Origin: Treponema sp. | GTDB lineage: Bacteria > Spirochaetota > Spirochaetia > Treponematales > Treponemataceae | Length of the DNA: 38,889 nucleotides | NCBI GenBank assembly: GCA_017617115.1 | Contig: JAFZXA010000047.1 | Span: forward strand, 1-38,889 | Direction of reading: 5' to 3' | Shown here: piece after piece, positions 32,853 to 38,889 of the stretch | Numbering within the stretch: the first letter of the stretch is position 1 | How the letters are laid out: every line of letters starts with the position of its first letter | Program-made: the position numbers and the translations under genes | The notes under the pieces: generated by a model | Told to the model about the DNA's origin: nothing | Database searches by the model: none | What the model saw: only the letters and a program-made list of their open reading frames with translations

Positions 32853-34199
32853 AAACGCCTTATATCCTTCGAAAATCTGGCAGATATCTTCTTTCGATGC
32901 AATTTCCCATGGAGCATGCATGCTCAAAATGGCAACGCCTGCATCCAAAACATTCATTCCATATTTTGCAGCGTGGTAGGCAATTGTTCCGCCGCCACCC
33001 TGGTCTACTTTTCCAAGCTCTGCCATCTGGTAGCGCACACCGGCCTTGTCCATGCAGGCGCGGACCTTTGCAATAAATTCCGGGTTTGCATCGCTGGCAT
33101 CGTATTTTCCACGGCTTCCTGTATATTTCTGGAAAGCAATTCCACCGCTCAAAACAGAAGCATTATTCTTGTCGTAAAGGCCTGCATTCATAGGGTCGTA
33201 AGCAGCATTTACGTCAGAAGAAAGCATGTTTGAATTGTTCAAACAGCGGCGCAAAGAAATATCGCTGTAAGTTTTTTGTGTGCGTGCAATAAGCTCGGCA
33301 ACCATATTTTCAAATACATTCGAAGCCATACCTGTAGCACCAACACTACCAATTTCTTCTTTATCTACACAAAGACAGCATGCAGTTTTTTTAAGTTTCT
33401 TTCCACTTTTTGCAACTGCAAACAAAGCTTCGGCCGAAGTAAAAGCGCAGGAACGGTCATCCTGTCCGTAGGCAAGAATAAAGGAACGGTCAAGTCCCAT
33501 GTCGCGGGCGCTACCTGCAGGAACAATTTCAAGTTCAGCCGATTCAAAATCATCTTCTTCTATATTATATTTTTCTTTAAGCAGGCTAAGCACAAGTTTT
33601 TTGCTTTTTTCTTTATCTTTTTTCTGTTCTTCTTTTGTTGCATTTTTTGCAAGCGGAACAGCGGAGCCCATAATTAAATCAAGGTCTTCGCCTTTAATAA
33701 AATCGCTTGCTTTGTCTTTCATCTGCTCCTGTGCAAGGTGTGGCAAAATATCAGAAATGCAGAAAACAGGGTCAGCATTATCTTCGCCAATTACAACCTT
33801 TACAGTAGTGCCGTCCTTTTTGCAGACAACTCCATGAATTGCAAGCGGAATTGTTGTCCACTGATATTTTTTAATTCCACCGTAGTAGTGAGTGTTCAAA
33901 TATGTAATGTTATCTTTTTCATAAAGCGGATTCTGCTTTGCATCAAGGCGAGGAGAGTCAATGTGTGCCCCAAGAATATTCATTCCGTTTTCAAGCGGCT
34001 CCGACCCCATAACAAAAAGCGCAATTGCCTTGTTCATTTTTGTAACAAAAACCTTGTCGCCCGCCTTAAGAGTTTTGCAGGCAGTCAGGTCTTTAAAGCC
34101 ATCTTTTTTAGCACGTGCCACTAAAAGTTCCACGCATTCCCTTTCAGTTTTTCCGTTGTCTAAAAATGATTTGTATTGTTTGATAAGTGTTTCGTTCAT
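32838..34199 (-). CDS. apeB: M18-family aminopeptidase
   Basis: This 453-residue zinc aminopeptidase has the metal ligands in GAHIDSPRLD, GQDDRSCAF, CVDKEEIGSVGATGM (catalytic Glu) and LSMHAPWEIAS. An insertion of charged residues at about 190-210 (KNATKEEQKKDKEKSKK) is unusual but is also seen in some relatives. It cleaves N-terminal residues from peptides in the cytoplasm. AAGGAAAA lies just before the ATG. It overlaps parB convergently. Confidence 0.9.
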   Translation of the reverse strand: MNETLIKQYKSFLDNGKTERECVELLVARAKKDGFKDLTACKTLKAGDKVFVTKMNKAIALFVMGSEPLENGMNILGAHIDSPRLDAKQNPLYEKDNITYLNTHYYGGIKKYQWTTIPLAIHGVVCKKDGTTVKVVIGEDNADPVFCISDILPHLAQEQMKDKASDFIKGEDLDLIMGSAVPLAKNATKEEQKKDKEKSKKLVLSLLKEKYNIEEDDFESAELEIVPAGSARDMGLDRSFILAYGQDDRSCAFTSAEALFAVAKSGKKLKKTACCLCVDKEEIGSVGATGMASNVFENMVAELIARTQKTYSDISLRRCLNNSNMLSSDVNAAYDPMNAGLYDKNNASVLSGGIAFQKYTGSRGKYDASDANPEFIAKVRACMDKAGVRYQMAELGKVDQGGGGTIAYHAAKYGMNVLDAGVAILSMHAPWEIASKEDICQIFEGYKAFLFIA

Positions 34200-34252
34200 A
34201 TGATTTTTCCTTTTGAATGATTATAGCAGTAATTAGAAAAATTTGAAACTGC

Positions 34253-34281
34253 TTGAATTTTCTCGTAAATCGTTTTACTAT
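34253..34281 (+). promoter_or_regulatory. Promoter of the LacI-type gene, leaderless
   Basis: TTGAAT (34253-34258), exactly 17 bp, TACTAT (34276-34281). The ATG is at 34288, 6 nt after the -10, so transcription would start at the ATG. Confidence 0.6.
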
Positions 34282-34287
34282 AAAACA

Positions 34288-35310
34288 ATGATTACCTTAA
34301 AAGAACTTGCCGCTAAGTGCGAAGTTTCAATCGCTACAGTTTCTAATATTCTCAACGGAAAATCGAATGTTTCACAAGCTACAAAACAGCGCGTGCTTAA
34401 GATTATTGAAGAAACAGGCTACAAACCAAATTTTATGGCAAGAACTTTAAGGGCCCGTAAGACTAACACGGTTGGTCTGATTATTGATGATATCGGCGCA
34501 TTCAGTTCGCCTGACCTTGTTGAAGGCGTGCTTGACTATCTGGAAAATCAGGGCTACAAAACTATCATTGAAACACTGCGTCTTTATTCTAAATGGCAAA
34601 ACTCTCCGGATTCTCCTGAATATGCAAAGGCTGTGCGCGATTCTGTTGACGAAATGCTTTCTATTAAAGTTGACGGCATTCTTTTTATTGCAGCCCATGC
34701 CCACGACATTGAATATTTTACCGAAGAAATTGGCGTGCCTATTGTAATTGCCTACGCCTACGAAACCGACAACAAAATTCCTGCCATAAAAATTGACGAC
34801 TTTGAATCTTCTTACATTATGACTAAGCACCTTATTGAAAAAGGTCACAAAAAAATTGCAATTATCGGCGGGGCAAAAAACGACAAGCATGAACGCGACC
34901 GTCTTGAAGGCTTTGAAAAGGCTATGAAAGAAGCGGCCCTTACTGTAAATAAATCGCTTGTTGAACCGGGCGGCTGGAGCAGGGAAGGGGGCTACAAGGC
35001 ATGCGGCAAGCTGTTCAAAAAATCTACCGACTTTACCTGTATTTTCTGCTTTAATGACCTTATGGCAGCCGGAGTTTACGACTACCTTTATGAACAGGGC
35101 AAACTTCCCGGAAAAGATTATGCAGTTGCAGGCTTTGATAACCGCGAAATGAGCGACTACTTAACACCACCGCTTACAACAATGGAAATTCCTCTTGAAG
35201 AAATTGGCCGCGAGTCTGCAGTTGTGCTGCTCAAAAAAATAAACGGCACGAAAATTGATACAAACGATATCAAAATTCCATGCCGTCTCATTCAAAGAAA
35301 ATCGGTGTAG
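34288..35310 (+). CDS. LacI-family transcriptional regulator
   Basis: This 340-residue protein starts with the LacI headpiece MITLKELAAKCEVSIATVSN and the hinge EETGYKPNFMARTLR, followed by a periplasmic-binding-protein-like effector domain (TNTVGLIIDDIGAFSSPDLV, GHKKIAIIGGAKNDKHERDR, FTCIFCFNDLMAAGVYDYL, LTTMEIPLEEIGRESAVVLL). The effector is probably a sugar but cannot be read. The start is ATG 34288, because an earlier in-frame ATG at 34243 lies upstream of the promoter. No neighbouring transport or sugar gene reveals its target. Confidence 0.9.
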   Translation: MITLKELAAKCEVSIATVSNILNGKSNVSQATKQRVLKIIEETGYKPNFMARTLRARKTNTVGLIIDDIGAFSSPDLVEGVLDYLENQGYKTIIETLRLYSKWQNSPDSPEYAKAVRDSVDEMLSIKVDGILFIAAHAHDIEYFTEEIGVPIVIAYAYETDNKIPAIKIDDFESSYIMTKHLIEKGHKKIAIIGGAKNDKHERDRLEGFEKAMKEAALTVNKSLVEPGGWSREGGYKACGKLFKKSTDFTCIFCFNDLMAAGVYDYLYEQGKLPGKDYAVAGFDNREMSDYLTPPLTTMEIPLEEIGRESAVVLLKKINGTKIDTNDIKIPCRLIQRKSV

Positions 35311-35312
35311 GA

Positions 35313-35375
35313 GATGCTGAAACAAGTTCAGCATGACAGATGACACTGCGTCATCCCGAACTTGTTTCGGGATCT
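35313..35375. repeat. Two palindromic repeats between convergent genes, possible terminator
   Basis: GATGCTGAAACAAGTTCAGC then ATGACA (35313-35338) and GTCATCCCGAACTTGTTTCG then GGATCT (35350-35375) are two copies of a related palindrome in opposite orientation. They fill the gap between the LacI stop and the ComFB stop. Related to 4962-4982. Each can fold into a hairpin and may end both transcripts. Confidence 0.65.
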
Positions 35376-35376
35376 T

Positions 35377-36093
35377 TCATTCCATCGGATTCTCAATCCC
35401 TTCCTTAAACAATATAAAATCCTTAAGCTTTAAGAAGTATGTAGAATCAATTTCCTTGCGTGAAGCCGCTTCACTAATAACCGGCACGCCAATATTGTAA
35501 ACTGTGCTTGTGTAGCCCTGTGCCGAAATTTCAAAAGTAAATACAAATCGCTGCTGTTCGCCTTCTTTTTGTGCGGTGATTGGCTTAGCCCAGAACGAGA
35601 AAGTTCCCTTTGTGCTCTTGCAGGTTGTGTATGGGTTACTCCAGGTTTTATCAATCATTTCTACAGGTTTACCGTCCATTTTCATAGTAACAATTGCGCC
35701 TGTAATAGGTTCAAAGGTAGAGCCATCCAGAATAGTTCCGGTAAAGGTAGGAAAGTTGAAAGAAGGCTTGTCGTCTGCTATAACAGTATTTTCGCGCCTG
35801 TCATTTCCGTGGAAAGGCCGCTTGGTAGAGCTTACGGTGCGCATACCTTCAAGAATAAGCGCGTTCACATCGGCCATAAACTGCTTGTTGTTCAACGTCT
35901 CAGTAGCATGAGTAACGCCGCGCCCCGAAACAATATATTTAGGCGGAATCCTGTTCAAAACATAACTTACAGTATCAAGCCGGCAGTTTTCGCAGTCGCA
36001 GGTAAGCCACGCAGCCTTAGCCTCTTTTACCTGTTCATACATTTCGCCAACATTCTGAATAACAAGATCTTCCATTAAATTGTGAACATTCAT
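35377..36093 (-). CDS. ComFB-domain protein with C-terminal beta-sandwich
   Basis: This 238-residue protein has residues about 1-65 fitting the late-competence ComFB fold: MNVHNLMEDLVIQNVGEMYE, a cluster CDCENCRLD and SYVLNRIPPKYIVSGRG. Four cysteines/acidic residues could hold a metal. Recent work proposes ComFB proteins as cyclic-dinucleotide receptors; I recall this and cannot check it. Residues about 110-225 look like a carboxypeptidase-regulatory/CNA-B-type sandwich (FTGTILDGSTFEPITGAIVT). That pairing is unusual. No signal peptide. AAGGA lies 8-9 nt before the ATG. Confidence 0.7.
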   Translation of the reverse strand: MNVHNLMEDLVIQNVGEMYEQVKEAKAAWLTCDCENCRLDTVSYVLNRIPPKYIVSGRGVTHATETLNNKQFMADVNALILEGMRTVSSTKRPFHGNDRRENTVIADDKPSFNFPTFTGTILDGSTFEPITGAIVTMKMDGKPVEMIDKTWSNPYTTCKSTKGTFSFWAKPITAQKEGEQQRFVFTFEISAQGYTSTVYNIGVPVISEAASRKEIDSTYFLKLKDFILFKEGIENPME

Positions 36094-36121
36094 AGCGCAT
36101 CCTTAAAAATGAGATATTTCC

Positions 36122-36150
36122 ATTATAAATCCAAAATGCGTTATTCGCAA
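36122..36150 (-). promoter_or_regulatory. Promoter of the ComFB-domain gene
   Basis: On the minus strand TTGCGA (36150-36145), 17 bp, TATAAT (36127-36122). The start is near 36115, giving a ~22-nt leader with AAGGA. Confidence 0.6.
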
Positions 36151-36171
36151 ATGAAAAAGAATGAGGCACCA

Positions 36172-36272
36172 GAAGGGGCGCCTGCCCCTCGCGTCGCGAG
36201 TTTTCAAAGAAAACTCGGTAAGTTCGCGCAGCGAACGTCCTACCCCCTAGGGGCCGCCCCCTAAAACCCCCG
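36172..36272 (+). repeat. GC-rich ~100-bp repeat element, copy 2
   Basis: It begins GAAGGGGCGCCTGCCCCTCGC, has an internal hairpin GTTCGC-GCA-GCGAAC (approx. 36222-36235) and another GAGTTTTC/GAAAACTC, then TACCCCCT and ends CCTAAAACCCCCG. Ends match copy 1 (7520-7617, minus strand); the middle differs. Confidence 0.65.
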
Positions 36273-36293
36273 TTTTTCTTGGTATTACAGTAG

Positions 36294-36558
36294 TTTCCCG
36301 AATTAACTATGATTTTTTGGAGTTAAGTCGGAAGACTTCTGCGTTTTTTTGGATGTTACAAGCTTATTTTCCGACTTAACTGAAATTTTGCCTGGTTAAG
36401 TCGGAAATTTTTGTCGAATAATTGGTATTATCCCATAAAAAATCCCGACCAAATACCCTTTTTCAGTAGTTAAGTCGGGAAATTCCACTAGTTTTCTTCT
36501 GAATTGAAGTCAATTTTTCCGACTTAACAAGAACTTTCCCCAGTTAAGTCGGAAATTT
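36294..36558. repeat. Array of four inverted-repeat units with 73-74 bp period
   Basis: Each unit has a left arm TTTCCGACTTAAC and a right arm GTTAAGTCGGAAA around a 12-18-nt loop. Units are 36294-36333 (left arm degenerate), 36368-36407, 36443-36480 (inner left arm decayed, outer pair TCCCGAC/GTCGGGA) and 36516-36555. Right arms begin at 36322, 36395, 36469 and 36543. Loops and the ~29-34-bp spacers differ between units. Units 2 and 4 have perfect 13-bp stems and 14-nt loops. The array ends directly after the stop of the serine-rich lipoprotein gene. Confidence 0.85.
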
Positions 36559-36560
36559 GT

Positions 36561-37529
36561 TTAGAATTCACGGATGGCTAAGGCATAATAGTTATCCTTA
36601 TAAACCTGTTGGCCATTTTCCCATTCCAAACCATTCTGATCAATATTTTTATCTGATGATGTACAATCCCAGGATACCTGGTTAAAGGTAATGATGTCTG
36701 CCAGTACGTTTACATTATTCGAGAACGATTGAGATGATGTCCAGTATCTGTCTCTATAAGCTGTTCTAAACTCTGAACCGTTGCACAAATTACATGCCGC
36801 CTGCACAGTTGCAAAAGTGTAATATATTTCGCAAATTTCGGCACTGCTCGGAAGATACCATCCATCTTCATATTCTGTATTCTTTACACGGCTGCCTTCT
36901 TTATCCTTATAGTTTTTTGCAAAGTAAAATGCCGGATAACAATCAGCTGCGCCCTCTCCTGTAGTATCATCAATGCCTTCAAAAGCTTCAATTTGTTCAA
37001 GATTATCACTGCCATCTTTATCTGCATTCATTTGAAAAACATATTTACCATTTTCTTTTTTGAACTGATTGCAGATAATTGTTTCTATATTACGATCAAA
37101 ACCATCAGCTTCATCAGAACACCACATAACAGGTGCTTCTGTGTGATATAATCCCACCCCAAGCGTTCTTGTTTTTGTACTGTCGCCGGAGTTCAGATCT
37201 GTTCCCTTGTAAAAAATAATCGCAATTGCTGCTGCTTTCTGCTCATCTGTTAATGTAAGATTCTCAGAATAAGGAGTTGCGCTGCCGTCACTAAATACTA
37301 TGTCGCCTGTAAGGTAAGCGCCTTCGTATTGACCGAGTTTGTTTGTTGCAGTTTTGCGGGTGTTTGTGCTGCTGCTTGAACTACTTGAGCTTGAACTGCT
37401 GGAACTGGAACTAGAACTTGTAGAAGAATCCTTTGAATCATCGCCATTATCAGCCCCTGTAGTTCCAGAACAGCCTGCCGCAACAGCAATAATCAAAACA
37501 ACAATTAAACTTAATACCACTTTTTTCAT
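36561..37529 (-). CDS. Serine-rich lipoprotein with DUF1566-like domain
   Basis: This 322-residue lipoprotein has signal MKKVVLSLIVVLIIAVAAG then Cys20. A linker follows with an uninterrupted run of about 17 serines encoded by mixed AGY and TCN codons (about 38-54). The C-terminal domain has DGWYLPSSAEICEIYYTF and YRDRYWTSSQS and ends YALAIREF, the pattern of surface proteins of the Lcl/DUF1566 type. ATG 37529 has AGGAGG 5-6 nt upstream. An earlier in-frame ATG at 37610 has no ribosome site and would hide the signal peptide. Probably surface-exposed; ligand unknown. The 73-bp repeat array begins 2 bp beyond its stop. Confidence 0.82.
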   Translation of the reverse strand: MKKVVLSLIVVLIIAVAAGCSGTTGADNGDDSKDSSTSSSSSSSSSSSSSSSSSTNTRKTATNKLGQYEGAYLTGDIVFSDGSATPYSENLTLTDEQKAAAIAIIFYKGTDLNSGDSTKTRTLGVGLYHTEAPVMWCSDEADGFDRNIETIICNQFKKENGKYVFQMNADKDGSDNLEQIEAFEGIDDTTGEGAADCYPAFYFAKNYKDKEGSRVKNTEYEDGWYLPSSAEICEIYYTFATVQAACNLCNGSEFRTAYRDRYWTSSQSFSNNVNVLADIITFNQVSWDCTSSDKNIDQNGLEWENGQQVYKDNYYALAIREF

Positions 37530-37668
37530 AAAGACCTCCTGTAATAGTCTTTGCAAGAAATACAAGAAGCGCGCTTTTTGTTTTTTATACCATGGATACT
37601 TATTAAACAAGATAAACTGAGCTTGGTTACAGAAGGCGGAGTGAACGCACTGACAAACCGGAAGGCAT

Positions 37669-37766
37669 AAAAAAAGCCCGCGGGCGGAGTGATAATTTCT
37701 GGACGGCTGCTCCCTTTTCGTCCTGCAGCCGGCCGGAAATTATCACGTGAGCCCACGGGCTTTTTT
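37669..37766. terminator. Large bidirectional terminator hairpin downstream of groL
   Basis: The outer arms, AAAAAAGCCCG... and ...CGGGCTTTTTT, give T-tracts in both directions. The middle stem GTGATAATTTC/GAAATTATCAC (37689-37699 with 37736-37746) and inner stem CGGCTGC/GCAGCCG (37704-37710 with 37725-37731) enclose the 14-nt loop TCCCTTTTCGTCCT. It ends the groL transcript on the minus strand. The loop and the adjacent TGG/CGG bases match the hairpin at 5634-5707 although no stem base pairs are shared. Confidence 0.85.
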
Positions 37767-37787
37767 CTTATGATTGCCTGTTATTTA

Positions 37788-38889
37788 CTAGTACATTCCA
37801 CCCATGTCAGGAGACGGAGCCGGTGGTGCCTTAGGTTCAGGAATGTCTGTAATTGCACACTCAGTTGTGAGCAAAGTTCCTGCAACGCTGGCGGCATTCT
37901 TCAAAGCAGAACAAGTAACCTTTGCAGGGTCAATAATTCCGGCTTCAAGCATGTTTACCCAGCGGTCAAGGCGGGCATCGTAACCAATGCCTTTCTTTTC
38001 GTTCTTGGCACGTTCAGCAATTACGCTTCCGTCAAGGCCTGCGTTTTCTGCAATCTGGCGGATTGGTTCTTCAAGTGCACGGCGTACAATCTTGTAACCA
38101 ACCTTTTCATCTTCGCTCAAATCTTCTGGGATTGTAGCAAGTGCCTTGGCTGCTTCAATCAAAGCCATACCACCACCACTTACAATACCTTCTTCAAGGG
38201 CTGCACGTGTAGCTGCAATTGTATCTTCTACACGGAACTTCTTTTCCTTCATTTCTGTTTCTGTGTTAGCACCAACGCTAATTACAGCAACTCCACCTGC
38301 AAGCTTAGCAAGTCGCTTCTGAAGCTGCTCCTTGTCGTATGTAGAAGTAGATTTTTCAATTGCGTTCTTAATTTCGGCAACGCGGTCTTTAATTGCTTTT
38401 GCAGAACCTGCGCCACCAACAATTGTAGTGTTGTCTTTGTCAATCTTAATAGATTTAGCCTGACCAAGAACTTCTGTTCCGCATGTTTCAAGCTTAAGTC
38501 CAACTTCTTCACTAACTACAGTACCGCCTGTCAAAATTGCGATATCCTGAAGCATATCCTTGCGTCTGTCGCCAAAGCCAGGAGCTTTAACTGCACAGCA
38601 CTTGATTGTTCCACGAATTGTGTTCAAAACAAGGGTAGTAAGAGCTTCACCGTCAACATCTTCACAAATAATTACAAGAGCGCGTCCTGCATTTGCAACC
38701 TTTTCCAAAATCGGGAGCAGGTCTTTCATTGCGCTAATCTTCTTGTCATAAATCAAAACGTAAGCATCGTCAAAATCGGCTTCCATGCGTTCGCGGTCTG
38801 TTACAAAGTAAGAAGAAATGTATCCGCGGTCAAACTGCATACCTTCTACAGTATCAACAGTCATTTCCATGTTCTTTGATTCTTCTACA
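37788..38889 (-). CDS. groL: Chaperonin GroEL, 3' part (5' end beyond the window)
   Basis: The window edge cuts the gene; about 366 C-terminal residues of ~545 are present, in frame to 38888. Visible family marks are [93 protein letters not shown] and a C-terminal GGMY tail in place of the longer GGM repeats. It forms the ATP-driven folding chamber with GroES. groES is not seen in this window. The transcript ends at the 37669-37766 hairpin. Confidence 0.96.
   Translation of the reverse strand, partial: VEESKNMEMTVDTVEGMQFDRGYISSYFVTDRERMEADFDDAYVLIYDKKISAMKDLLPILEKVANAGRALVIICEDVDGEALTTLVLNTIRGTIKCCAVKAPGFGDRRKDMLQDIAILTGGTVVSEEVGLKLETCGTEVLGQAKSIKIDKDNTTIVGGAGSAKAIKDRVAEIKNAIEKSTSTYDKEQLQKRLAKLAGGVAVISVGANTETEMKEKKFRVEDTIAATRAALEEGIVSGGGMALIEAAKALATIPEDLSEDEKVGYKIVRRALEEPIRQIAENAGLDGSVIAERAKNEKKGIGYDARLDRWVNMLEAGIIDPAKVTCSALKNAASVAGTLLTTECAITDIPEPKAPPAPSPDMGGMY

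Noticed and set aside
36294-36558. CRISPR array
   Set aside because: The repeats alternate in orientation, the intervals alternate between about 12-18 and about 30 bp, there are only four units, and no cas gene is nearby.
36294-36558. attC sites: ACTTAAC and GTTAAGT do fit the RYYYAAC and GTTRRRY cores and an integron integrase is in the same window
   Set aside because: Within a unit the cores are only 28 bp apart, with no room for L'' and L' boxes, and the cores repeat at a constant period instead of bounding open reading frames. Probably coincidence, though an attC covariance scan would settle it.
37689-38879. 396-codon open frame on the plus strand opposite groL
   Set aside because: It is Cys/Asn/Ser-rich with no known motif and mirrors the codon pattern of groL on the other strand. 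No ribosome-binding site.
1-38889. tRNA or rRNA genes
   Set aside because: No T-loop GGTTCGAAT-type sequence with matching acceptor stems and no rRNA-conserved stretches were found by eye.

Overview
The window looks like a chromosomal segment of a host-associated Treponema-type spirochaete. This is inferred from gene content and style, not from any database search. Pointers are an A+T-rich genome, many lipoproteins with lipobox cysteines, a plant-like ATP-type phosphofructokinase, gatC-gatA, a GldA/F/G-like ABC system followed by a DUF4340 protein, a CHASE2 adenylate cyclase and an integron-type integrase. Most genes are dense housekeeping genes, with start and stop codons often overlapping by 1-4 nt. 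The interest lies mainly in the intergenic DNA.

Layout. 1-5000 (mostly minus strand): an integron integrase with an extra N-terminal domain, a methyltransferase, an ion-transporter-superfamily permease and metY. 5001-7725: a small lipoprotein, a large hairpin, a PTS-EIIC-like membrane protein with a long leader, and a compact locus that looks like a type I toxin-antitoxin pair (small basic peptide opposed by a convergent ~105-nt RNA). 7725-13056: one plus-strand operon of ABC ATPase, permease, GldG-like protein, DUF4340 protein and pth. 13053-18367: an FAD-dependent oxidoreductase on the minus strand, divergent across a 19-bp perfect palindrome from an SH3 protein / M48 lipoprotein / CHASE2 adenylate cyclase operon. 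18418-24738: gatC-gatA, phosphofructokinase, an Lrp/AsnC regulator with an aminotransferase, and a TPR protein. 24754-29910: rsmE, an HExxH protein, a secreted protein, rsmG, an M29 aminopeptidase and a VanY-like lipoprotein. 29954-36093: a methyltransferase divergent from parA-parB, an M18 aminopeptidase, a LacI regulator and a ComFB-domain protein. 36172-38889: a GC-rich repeat, a 73-bp-period array of inverted repeats, a serine-rich lipoprotein and the 3' part of groL.

Several repeat families are visible. One is a ~24-bp palindromic element that has entered two reading frames (adding Pro-Glu-Ala-Leu-Glu-Gly-type peptides) and also sits at gene boundaries. A second is a ~30-bp REP-like element. 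A third is a ~100-bp GC-rich element in two copies. A fourth is a pair of large hairpins with unrelated stems but the same 14-nt loop. A fifth is the 73-bp array next to the serine-rich lipoprotein. Several genes (gatC, parA, the methyltransferase opposite parA, lacI-type, the FAD oxidoreductase) have a -10-like hexamer 6-8 nt before the start codon and no Shine-Dalgarno sequence, so they may be leaderless. No tRNA, rRNA, complete insertion sequence or CRISPR-Cas locus was seen.
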